A stretch of 6,062 bases of DNA. It comes from Peptococcaceae bacterium. GTDB lineage: Bacteria; Bacillota; Dehalobacteriia; UBA4068; UBA4997. The notes beneath the pieces are model-generated. The model saw only the letters and a program-made list of their open reading frames with translations, was not told the DNA's origin and did not search any database. Made by a program: the position numbers and the translations under genes. Shown piece after piece: positions 1-5,864 of the stretch. Every line of letters starts with the position of its first letter. Position 1 is the first letter of the stretch. The DNA lies in contig JAHZFN010000304.1 of the NCBI GenBank assembly GCA_019421315.1, forward strand, positions 1 to 6,062, in the 5' to 3' direction.

Positions 1-43
1 CGTCATGATAAATCAATGCGAAAAACGGGATTTTTATTTTCAC
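1..43 (-). CDS. Possible start of a further operon gene (partial, weak)
   Basis: A frame opens at a GTG (complement of 41-43) and stays open for 14 codons to the window edge, reading MKIKIPFFALIYHD. An in-frame TGA lies four codons upstream of the GTG, so this is the first usable start. A GGAG lies upstream, but at about 13 nt its spacing is long. The hydrophobic FFALI stretch after lysines could begin a signal peptide or simply be chance. It lies 46 bp past the FAD-subunit stop with no terminator between, so it could be a fourth operon gene. Too little is visible to name a product. Confidence 0.2.
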   Translation of the reverse strand, partial: MKIKIPFFALIYHD

Positions 44-89
44 CGCAACAACTCAACTCCAAACAACTTATTTATTCATAAACACAAAA

Positions 90-935
90 TCACAAAGCAA
101 ATTTTGCCATAACATCGGCAGCAACGCCTTTAACGGCAATTGCCTTGTAATCCCTGTCAAACTCTTTTGGAGTGTTTTCATTAATATATGCGCCAACAGC
201 ATTGCCTATAATTTCCGCAACTACGGGGTCGTCAACTTTTTTGCCTGCAATCAACGGGGCAATTTCAGAAAAAAACACCGTCTTACCGGCAATGGCAGAG
301 GCAACAATATCAAAATTGTTAATATTTTTTTCTTCATCCTCAGATAAAAGCACAGCCAAACCGATTCTGGCTATTGTCACCTTTGTACGAAAACCCAATT
401 TACAAAAATGGCTGACGCCTTTCTTTAACGAAAGAGAAAATTTATATATTGCTTGGTTGGGAGTTAATATTGTTTTGCCGGGACGTTCCGGCAAATCCTT
501 AACATTAATAATATTTTCCGAACCATCGGGATTCAAAACATGAGCCCTGGCATTAAGCAAACACATAACGGGTATCAAATCTCCGGCAGGTGAAGCATTG
601 GCAATATTGCCACCCAAAGTCGCCCTGTTTCGAACCTGCTCCGAACCGACATCGGAAGCCGCATCTCTCAAAGCACCGAAATATTCACCGAGCAAAGGCG
701 ATTTTGCCAGTTCGCTCATGGTAACACTTGCCCCAATATGTAAATATTTTTTATCGGCAAAAATACTGCGGCTCTCAGAAACATTTCCCAGATAAAGCAA
801 ACAATCAGGGACAAACCTGCCGCTGCGAATGCCGATAATCAAATCTGTGCCGCCGCCGATAATTTTGCTTTTTTCTGTCATTTTGCCCAAAATCTCTGAC
901 AATTCCCTTAAATTTTCGGGTTGATAACTAAGCAT
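90..935 (-). CDS. Xanthine dehydrogenase family FAD-binding subunit (XdhB/CoxM type)
   Basis: This is the middle, FAD-carrying subunit of a cytoplasmic molybdenum hydroxylase. It takes electrons from the [2Fe-2S] subunit and passes them to NAD+ or another acceptor. The 281-aa length fits the family. The two FAD pyrophosphate-binding motifs of this fold are present: IIGGGTDL at residues 25-32 and TLGGN at 106-110, the latter followed by SPAGD at 115-119. A PGKTIL segment further on matches the region before the C-terminal FAD-domain core. No cysteine-rich insertion is seen, so it lacks the extra 4Fe-4S cluster of hydroxybenzoyl-CoA reductases. The ATG at 935 is preceded by AAAGGAGG with 8 nt spacing. 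The gene begins 15 bp after the Fe-S subunit stop, so the two are surely co-transcribed. Family assignment is firm; the substrate is not shown by this subunit. Confidence 0.93.
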   Translation of the reverse strand: MLSYQPENLRELSEILGKMTEKSKIIGGGTDLIIGIRSGRFVPDCLLYLGNVSESRSIFADKKYLHIGASVTMSELAKSPLLGEYFGALRDAASDVGSEQVRNRATLGGNIANASPAGDLIPVMCLLNARAHVLNPDGSENIINVKDLPERPGKTILTPNQAIYKFSLSLKKGVSHFCKLGFRTKVTIARIGLAVLLSEDEEKNINNFDIVASAIAGKTVFFSEIAPLIAGKKVDDPVVAEIIGNAVGAYINENTPKEFDRDYKAIAVKGVAADVMAKFAL

Positions 936-950
936 TTTTTTCGCCTCCTT

Positions 951-1430
951 TTACCTGCTTTTTTGCAGCATTTCCTGCTGTGCCCTTTTAACAGCTTTTA
1001 CAATCTGACCGTAACCGGAGCAACGGCAAATATTACCCGACAATGCAACACGGATTTCACGTTCAGTGGCATTGGGATTTTGCAGCAAAAGAGCCTTTGC
1101 AGACATAATCATTCCTGAAGTGCAGTAACCGCACTGAACAGCCAATTCTTCAACAAAAGCCTTTTGCAAAGGATCCGGATCATCTTCTTTTGCCAAACCT
1201 TCAATGGTAATAATTTCTTTGCCTTCCAGTTGACAAGCCAAAATCAAACAAGAATGCATAGCAGCATTATCCATAATCACCGTGCAAGCACCACACTCGC
1301 CCTCTCCACAGCCTTCTTTGGTTCCTGTCAAATGTAAATCTTCACGCAATATATCAATCAGCCGTTTTTCCGACGGTAAATCCAAAATATATTTCTTACC
1401 ATTGACTGTAAAATTTACTTTCATTTTCAC
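951..1430 (-). CDS. Xanthine dehydrogenase family [2Fe-2S] subunit (XdhC/CoxS type)
   Basis: This is the small iron-sulfur subunit that relays electrons from the molybdenum centre to FAD. An N-terminal plant-ferredoxin-like domain carries cluster ligands C41, C46, C49 and C61 (the CGEGECGAC pattern). The C-terminal helical domain carries C100, C103, C135 and C137 (QCGYC and ICRC patterns). All eight ligands are present. The length of 159 aa is standard for a stand-alone subunit (from memory, the same as E. coli XdhC). The longest start is a GTG at 1430 that overlaps the large-subunit TGA (GTGA). An ATG two codons later (1424) would give 157 aa. The GGGAGG ribosome binding site sits 4 nt before the GTG and 10 nt before the ATG, so the choice is open. 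The overlap implies translational coupling with the molybdopterin subunit. Confidence 0.95.
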   Translation of the reverse strand: MKMKVNFTVNGKKYILDLPSEKRLIDILREDLHLTGTKEGCGEGECGACTVIMDNAAMHSCLILACQLEGKEIITIEGLAKEDDPDPLQKAFVEELAVQCGYCTSGMIMSAKALLLQNPNATEREIRVALSGNICRCSGYGQIVKAVKRAQQEMLQKSR

Positions 1431-3685
1431 TCAACCTCCCCTTGGGAAACATAACGCAAAATCAAATCGGGATTCATTGGAATTTGACAAATGCTGCTGC
1501 CCAGGGCATCATTAACAGCACCTATTATAACAGCGGTTACCGGAACATGACAAACCTCACCAATGGATTTGGCGCCGAAAGGTCCCTCCTTGGCAGGTTC
1601 TTCTATCAAATGGACCTTGATTTCAGGCAAATCACAATCGGTCATCAAATGGTAGTCTTTCAGGCTGTTTTTGGCAGCACCGTTTTGATTGATTTGCAAC
1701 TTTTCCTGCAAAGCCGCACCGACACCCATTGTTACAGCGCCTTGAATTTGTGCAACACACATGCCTCTGTTCAAAGCCTTGCCAATATCATGAACCGCCA
1801 AGTAATCCAAAACTTTAACAAAGCCGGTATATGTGTCAACCTGAACTTCGGCAAAATGCACTCCGTGTACTCCGGGATTGGTAACATTAATATGCTCTGC
1901 GGTAACATATATTTGTTTTTGCAAACGCAAAATGCTGTCACGCCCAACCTCCTTAAAGGTTGCCAAAAATTCACCGCCGCAATACACATTTCCTTCCTTA
2001 TATGTCAATTTTTCAATAGGCAGATTATAAATAAGCGATGCAGTACACAAAACCTCTTTAACAACTTTTTTACAGCAATCCTCCAAGGTTCTACCCAAAA
2101 CATATGTCGTACGGCTGGAAAAACAGCCCATATCAAAAGGCGTTACGGCAGTATCTCCCTCTTGCAGCAAAATATCTTCCAAATCTATACCCAAAACCTC
2201 CGCCGCAATCATCTTGAAGCAGACAACTGTTCCGCAGCCATGGTCGTGAATCGTAATGTTCACATTGACCGTTCCATCTTCGTTGACAGATACAGCGGCA
2301 GTGCCAAAATCCTGCTTGCGGGGATAATAGCCGCTGACATGACCGCCGCAGGCAACGGCAACTCCTCTTTTATACCGATCGTTTTCAGAATTGAATTTTT
2401 TATTGTCGGCTTGTTTTTTTTGCCATTCAAACATCTGCGCACCTTCCCGCAGACAGCGCACTATTTGTGTATTTTCCAAAGGAATATCGCCTTTAATATC
2501 CACATCGCCTTCAACATAGGCATTTTTCAAACGCAGCTCCAAAGGATCTATGCCCAATTTTTTGGCGGCAACATCCAAATTATGCTCAAGCATTATTGTT
2601 GCTTCGGGTGATGTCCAGCCACGAAAGGCACCGGAAACAGGGGTATTTGTCACAACAGCTCTTGATTTATATTTCAAATACGGTATACGGTAATTTCTGG
2701 TAAACTTATGCCCCATAGCTAAGGCATAATCATAAGAATTACCGATATAAGCTCCCGCATCAACAGAGGCATCAACCGCCAACCCCCGTAATACACCGTC
2801 TTTTGTAAAATACGTTTTGATATCCGCCAGCATAGGACTGCGGCTGACAGCAGACACCATTTCCTCCGATCTTTCGTAAACCAATTTAACAGGTTGTCCC
2901 ATTTCTTTGGCAATGTATGCTGCCACAGGCTCCACAATCCATTCCTGCTTTGCGCCGAAAGAACCACCCATTATAGTCTTGATAACGCGAATTTTATTAT
3001 AAGGAATATCAAGCAAATCACCGATTACAGTGCGGACACTGAAAACAGATTGATTTGGACTCATAATAACCAATTCACCGGACTGCTTGTTATAATCGGC
3101 AATACAGCCGTGAGTTTCCATTGTAACATGAGTAATTCTGCCCAACGACGTATAGCTTTCAACTTCCACAACATCGCTGCCAATGCTGCCGGCAACGCCG
3201 ATTTCTTCAACAGGCAGTTCATACACAGCACCATCGGGGAAAATATCATCAATTTTTCCCGACAATGTTGTGGGAATATCCAAGGAATACGGCAGCTGCT
3301 CGTATTCAATTTTCACCAGCCGTGCCGCCCGATCAGCAATTTCTTTGCTTGTTGCAACAACAGCGGCAACTCTGTCTCCGACAAAGCGTAAATGTTCGTT
3401 AAAAACTCTTTCCTGATTATATACTTGTTGTCCGTAAAAAGTTCGGAAACGGTTAAAAAGCTTTTCGGATGTATTAAAACAATGAAAAACATTCTTAACA
3501 CCTTCCACAGCCAAAGCTGCGGAAGCATTCACGGATTTAACAATACAGTTTGGGTACGGACTGTATATCAAAGAAATATGCAGCATATTATCCAAATTAA
3601 TATCACTGACATATTTGGCGCTGCCGAAAACCTTTTCCCAACAATCGGAAATAGGCAAATCCTTACCAATATATTTAAGACTCAT
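1427..3685 (-). CDS. Xanthine dehydrogenase family molybdopterin-binding subunit (XdhA/CoxL type)
   Basis: This is the catalytic subunit of a molybdenum hydroxylase, which hydroxylates a carbon centre, often in an N-heterocycle, with water as oxygen source. The 752-aa length matches E. coli XdhA from memory. The N-terminal domain (about 1-130) has the usual FVGDRVAAVVA stretch. The Mo-cofactor domains show METH near residue 190, GGSFGAKQ at 240-247, GAFRG at 352-356 with R355 at the substrate-contacting arginine position of xanthine dehydrogenases, and GAKSIGE ending in E710, the expected catalytic glutamate. Two variations stand out: Q247 where bovine xanthine oxidase has Glu802 (from memory E. 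coli XdhA also has Gln), and C484 in HDHGCG where many relatives have GQG. No signal peptide is seen. The ATG at 3685 follows GGAG by 10 nt, and two in-frame TGA codons just upstream exclude a longer protein. It is first in the operon. Purine oxidation is the best guess; nicotinate or another heterocycle is possible. Confidence 0.93.
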   Translation of the reverse strand: MSLKYIGKDLPISDCWEKVFGSAKYVSDINLDNMLHISLIYSPYPNCIVKSVNASAALAVEGVKNVFHCFNTSEKLFNRFRTFYGQQVYNQERVFNEHLRFVGDRVAAVVATSKEIADRAARLVKIEYEQLPYSLDIPTTLSGKIDDIFPDGAVYELPVEEIGVAGSIGSDVVEVESYTSLGRITHVTMETHGCIADYNKQSGELVIMSPNQSVFSVRTVIGDLLDIPYNKIRVIKTIMGGSFGAKQEWIVEPVAAYIAKEMGQPVKLVYERSEEMVSAVSRSPMLADIKTYFTKDGVLRGLAVDASVDAGAYIGNSYDYALAMGHKFTRNYRIPYLKYKSRAVVTNTPVSGAFRGWTSPEATIMLEHNLDVAAKKLGIDPLELRLKNAYVEGDVDIKGDIPLENTQIVRCLREGAQMFEWQKKQADNKKFNSENDRYKRGVAVACGGHVSGYYPRKQDFGTAAVSVNEDGTVNVNITIHDHGCGTVVCFKMIAAEVLGIDLEDILLQEGDTAVTPFDMGCFSSRTTYVLGRTLEDCCKKVVKEVLCTASLIYNLPIEKLTYKEGNVYCGGEFLATFKEVGRDSILRLQKQIYVTAEHINVTNPGVHGVHFAEVQVDTYTGFVKVLDYLAVHDIGKALNRGMCVAQIQGAVTMGVGAALQEKLQINQNGAAKNSLKDYHLMTDCDLPEIKVHLIEEPAKEGPFGAKSIGEVCHVPVTAVIIGAVNDALGSSICQIPMNPDLILRYVSQGEVE

Positions 3686-3734
3686 AAATCATCAGCTCCA
3701 TAAAGTAATTCAATATTTATCTCAATCAAATATT

Positions 3735-3745
3735 AAAGTAAATTT
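3735..3745 (+). promoter_or_regulatory. AAAGTAAAYTT box 1, near the hydroxylase promoter
   Basis: AAAGTAAATTT, part of the perfect 10-bp palindrome GTAAATTTAC. It lies just downstream of the predicted transcription start of the hydroxylase operon (about 3749, minus strand), a position where a repressor could act. The motif is seen; its role is inferred. Confidence 0.3.
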
Positions 3746-3755
3746 ACCTAATAAA

Positions 3756-3784
3756 AGTATACTACTTGCAACTAAAAAAAACAA
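3756..3784 (-). promoter_or_regulatory. Candidate promoter of the hydroxylase operon
   Basis: On the minus strand a TATACT -10 (3756-3761) is preceded at 17 nt by TTGTTT (3779-3784) as a weak -35, with only TTG matching consensus. The predicted start is near 3749, giving a leader of about 64 nt before the ATG at 3685. The weak -35 would suit an activated promoter, and a 13-bp duplication lies just upstream of it. The region is AT-rich, so this is tentative. Confidence 0.35.
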
Positions 3785-3802
3785 CCGTTTTATCATTTTT
3801 TT

Positions 3803-3828
3803 AATTTTGTACACAAATTTTGTACACA
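3803..3828. repeat. 13-bp perfect tandem duplication (AATTTTGTACACA x2)
   Basis: Two back-to-back copies of AATTTTGTACACA. Each contains the palindrome TGTACA and the near-palindrome TTGTACACAA. They sit between the two divergent promoters, about 54-79 bp upstream of the predicted hydroxylase start, a typical activator position. They could be paired operator half-sites or a slippage duplication. Confidence 0.5.
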
Positions 3829-3880
3829 ATAATATAAAATCATGCCTGTTACAATAGCTATTAAATATCAACACTTAACA

Positions 3881-3891
3881 AAAGTAAACTT
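3881..3891 (+). promoter_or_regulatory. AAAGTAAAYTT box 2, upstream of the symporter promoter
   Basis: AAAGTAAACTT; with the next T it forms the inverted repeat AAAGT-AA-ACTTT. It lies about 62-72 bp upstream of the predicted symporter transcription start and 81 bp from box 3. A regulator site is inferred from repetition only. Confidence 0.3.
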
Positions 3892-3917
3892 TTTGTAATT
3901 TTTTATCACATTTAGTA

Positions 3918-3946
3918 TTGACATTCAAACTTACTGACAGTATAAT
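3918..3946 (+). promoter_or_regulatory. Consensus sigma-70/sigma-A promoter for the symporter operon
   Basis: TTGACA (3918-3923) and TATAAT (3941-3946) are both perfect consensus hexamers at the ideal 17-nt spacing. Transcription would start near 3953, leaving a leader of about 176 nt before the small membrane protein gene. So strong a core promoter probably needs repression, and box 3 lies just downstream of the predicted start. Confidence 0.8.
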
Positions 3947-3961
3947 AACATTAACTAAATT

Positions 3962-3972
3962 AAAGTAAACTT
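3962..3972 (+). promoter_or_regulatory. AAAGTAAAYTT box 3, at the start of the symporter transcript
   Basis: AAAGTAAACTT, identical to box 2 and located about +10 to +20 from the predicted start of the consensus promoter, a classic repressor position. The AAAGTAAA core also occurs on the minus strand at 4082-4089, shortly before the first gene. Function is inferred. Confidence 0.3.
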
Positions 3973-4032
3973 ATCTTATTAATCCTAAGGAACAAAAAAA
4001 ATAACTCTTTTAGTTTTATATATTGGCGCAAC

Positions 4033-4058
4033 AATTTATAAATATAATTTATAAATAT
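4033..4058. repeat. 13-bp perfect tandem duplication (AATTTATAAATAT x2)
   Basis: Two adjacent copies of AATTTATAAATAT, each containing the perfect 10-bp palindrome ATTTATAAAT. They lie within the untranslated leader of the symporter operon. They may be slippage in AT-rich DNA, paired protein sites, or a weakly folding RNA element. Confidence 0.45.
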
Positions 4059-4128
4059 ATTATTTGAGTTCACTTATCGGTTTTACTTTTACAATGAGGC
4101 TATAATAGGTTTAGAAAGGAGAGATTAT

Positions 4129-4245
4129 ATGCAATACGTTATCTGGGGTTTATTAATTGTTTTTTGTTTGATTCCGGTTATTATTGCCCAATGCATTTTA
4201 AACCATGATGAAAAATGCAAAAAGAAAGGGGGCAAACGCACATGA
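4129..4245 (+). CDS. Small single-span membrane protein, probable symporter accessory protein
   Basis: A 38-aa protein beginning MQYVIWGLL. Residues about 4-24 are a continuous hydrophobic segment that would span the membrane once. The tail (about 25-38) is charged, mostly basic, ending KKKGGKRT, and by the positive-inside rule should be cytoplasmic. The ATG at 4129 has a strong GGAG (4118-4121) 7 nt upstream. Its TGA overlaps the symporter start as ATGA, so translation is probably coupled. Very small one-helix proteins encoded directly before SSS-type symporters are known as symporter small accessory proteins, and this one fits in size, topology and position. A role in stability or activity of the transporter is inferred. 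Confidence 0.75.
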   Translation: MQYVIWGLLIVFCLIPVIIAQCILNHDEKCKKKGGKRT

Positions 4246-5444
4246 TTTTAACAGTAATTATCATATACTTATTAGGTATGCTGGGAATAGGCTTTTGGGC
4301 CTCCAAGAAAATTCAAAACGATGAAGATTATTTGATGGGTGGTTTTAACTTCGGGCTTTTACCGATGACAGGCACTTATCTGGCAACATATTTCAGCGCC
4401 TTGTCCCTTTTGGGCGGCGTCGGCTTGATTTACAGAACAGGTGTCGGCGGCAGCTGGATGCCTATGGCATGGGCTTTGGGCTCCGCTTTCGGTCCCATTT
4501 TGGCAATTCGCTTCAGAAGAGTTCGCATTGTCAGCCCGTCCGAATTTTTCTACAAACGCTACGGCAGCCGCGGTTTACAAATATTCGGCGCAGGCGCCTC
4601 CATAATTGCCCTGCTCTTCAATATGGTTGTGCAAATTACAGCCATGGGTGTGGTTTGGAATTTGGCAACAGGTCGTTCCATGACTGAAGGCTTGCTGATT
4701 GGTGTTGTTGTGGCTTTGCTGTACACAGCATTCGGCGGATTTTATGCCGTTGTTTGGACAGATGTTGTGCAGTGCGGCATCTTCCTGCTAACAATTGTCG
4801 TCGCCGTTATTGTAGTAATAACACAAGTCGGCGGTTTAAGCGAAATCTTTACACAGGCAGCTGCTATCAACACACCGCCCGAAATCGGCGCAGACCCAAC
4901 AGAAGCGGGATCTATGCTGAAACTCTTGGGCTCTTACACTGCACTTTCTTTGTTCTTTACATTCCTTGTCCAAGGTCCCGGCACAGGCACCAGGCCTGAA
5001 TATCTGCAAAGAATGCAGGCCGCCAAAGATATGAAAACAACTTTAAGTACATATAAATATGCCTGGATTATTTTAATCTTCGTTTATATCGGCTTAAACA
5101 TTGTTGGTGTCGGCGGTCGTGTTTTGATGCCCACCATGGCGGAAGGTTTTAAATCCGACTGGATCATGCCTGTATTATTTATGACCTATACCAGCCCCAT
5201 TATTACAGGGTTGTTTTTCGCAGGTCTATTGGCAGCAGCCATGAGCACCGTTGACTCCAGTATGATTATCATCACATCTTCCGCAACGGATATTTTAAAA
5301 GTTGCCAAAGGCAACAAAAAAATCGACCAAAAGCGTTTAACACTTTTCAGCCGCTGCGTAATCATCTTGACAGGTATTGCCGTATTCACAGCAACGATTT
5401 TATTGTTACCGTTGCAGGCTACGGCTTCGGCGTTCTCGGCTTAA
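4242..5444 (+). CDS. Sodium:solute symporter (SSS family), truncated by a frameshift
   Basis: An inner-membrane Na+-coupled transporter of the LeuT fold. The frame runs 400 aa. The chosen ATG at 4242 follows a GGGGG-type ribosome binding site by 9 nt and overlaps the small gene's TGA; an upstream in-frame ATG at 4215 lies inside that gene and is rejected. Family marks are a first helix at about 2-18, GGFYAVVWTDVVQ at 165-177, RPEYLQR from 251 before a conserved AAKD-like loop, and AAAMSTVDSS with S335 and T336 at the place of the helix-8 Na+ ligands of PutP and vSGLT. After residue 386 the frame reads unrelated residues (LLLPLQATASAFSA) and stops, while the expected C-terminus continues in the -1 frame. 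Intact, the protein would have about 494-495 aa, normal for the family. The substrate cannot be read from sequence; the divergent hydroxylase suggests a substrate link. Confidence 0.88.
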   Translation: MILTVIIIYLLGMLGIGFWASKKIQNDEDYLMGGFNFGLLPMTGTYLATYFSALSLLGGVGLIYRTGVGGSWMPMAWALGSAFGPILAIRFRRVRIVSPSEFFYKRYGSRGLQIFGAGASIIALLFNMVVQITAMGVVWNLATGRSMTEGLLIGVVVALLYTAFGGFYAVVWTDVVQCGIFLLTIVVAVIVVITQVGGLSEIFTQAAAINTPPEIGADPTEAGSMLKLLGSYTALSLFFTFLVQGPGTGTRPEYLQRMQAAKDMKTTLSTYKYAWIILIFVYIGLNIVGVGGRVLMPTMAEGFKSDWIMPVLFMTYTSPIITGLFFAGLLAAAMSTVDSSMIIITSSATDILKVAKGNKKIDQKRLTLFSRCVIILTGIAVFTATILLLPLQATASAFSA

Positions 5445-5725
5445 CATTCTTCATTCCTTTAATTTTCGGTCTGTATTCCAAACGTGCCAATGCCAAAGGT
5501 GCCTGGGCCTGCATTATCGGCGGCAGTATCACTTTCTGCATCTGGCAATACTGCATAAGCTCCGGCATTTTTGCAGCAGATTCCTTGGCAGCAACAATTC
5601 CGCCTTTGGGCATGAGCATCTTGGTAGGCGCTATCTTAATGTGGATTGTTTCTATATGCACCAAACCTATGGACGAAAAATATTGGAAACCGTATCTCAC
5701 ACGCCCTGAGGATATGACGGAATAA
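5402..5725 (+). pseudogene. C-terminal remainder of the SSS symporter, out of frame
   Basis: In the -1 frame relative to the upstream symporter there are 107 sense codons ending at TAA 5723-5725, with no start of its own near the beginning. It reads VAGYGFGVLGLTFF, then FGLYSKRANAKGAW, which matches the conserved SSS loop (GLYxKRANxKGA), followed by two more hydrophobic segments and a hydrophilic tail ending RPEDMTE. About three membrane spans are encoded. Together with 4242-5400 this rebuilds a full-length transporter. Adding one T to the T run at 5398-5401 restores a single frame reading ATIFIVTVAGYGFG. It has no decay beyond this single shift, so a recent mutation or a sequence error is more likely than an old pseudogene. 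Confidence 0.85.
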
Positions 5726-5794
5726 TACAATAAATTCAAACTGACAATTCGCATCCTTCAATATTCATACATATCCCAAAATGAATTTGAACAC

Positions 5795-5847
5795 CAAAAA
5801 CCCTAAAAGGCTTGTACTTTATAAGTACAAGCCTTTTAGGGTTTTTG
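5795..5847. terminator. Bidirectional rho-independent terminator hairpin
   Basis: Left arm 5795-5819 and right arm 5823-5847 pair perfectly over 25 bp with a 3-nt TAT loop. The stem has a GC-rich middle (CCCT, AGGC and GTAC elements) flanked by A5 on the left and T5 on the right, so a U tract is available on either strand. It lies between the end of the symporter (5725) and the end of the convergent ABC ATPase gene (5865). Confidence 0.85.
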
Positions 5848-5864
5848 ATATTTGGTATTAAGTT

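Larger units (their letters stand above)
3953..4128 (+). other. Long AT-rich 5' leader of the symporter operon
   Basis: About 176 nt between the predicted transcription start and the first gene. I see no riboswitch class I know, no T-box and no attenuator-like GC hairpin. It contains box 3, a 13-bp tandem duplication and a minus-strand AAAGTAAA. A TATAAT at 4101-4106 lacks a -35 at proper spacing. Confidence 0.4.

Noticed and set aside
1442..2611. Open 389-codon plus-strand frame opposite the molybdopterin subunit gene
   Set aside because: No ribosome binding site or recognisable domain; it lies fully antisense to a gene with clear family motifs, so it is a shadow of that gene's codon use.
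4101..4106. TATAAT as a second symporter promoter
   Set aside because: No -35 hexamer at 16-18 nt, and transcription would start inside or next to the ribosome binding site.
3953..4128. Purine or other riboswitch in the leader
   Set aside because: No conserved core of a purine aptamer or another class I know; the sequence is AT-rich with only weak hairpins.
4215..4241. Upstream in-frame ATG for the symporter
   Set aside because: It would add nine hydrophilic residues before the first helix and lies inside the small membrane protein gene; the ATG at 4242 has the ribosome binding site.
5390..5411. Programmed -1 ribosomal frameshifting in the symporter
   Set aside because: The T run does not form an X-XXY-YYZ heptamer in the reading frame, and no downstream stimulatory hairpin is evident; an indel is simpler.
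5377..5709. Plus-strand 110-codon frame over the end of the symporter
   Set aside because: Reads as arginine- and cysteine-rich low-quality protein; the overlapping -1 frame carries the real SSS C-terminus.
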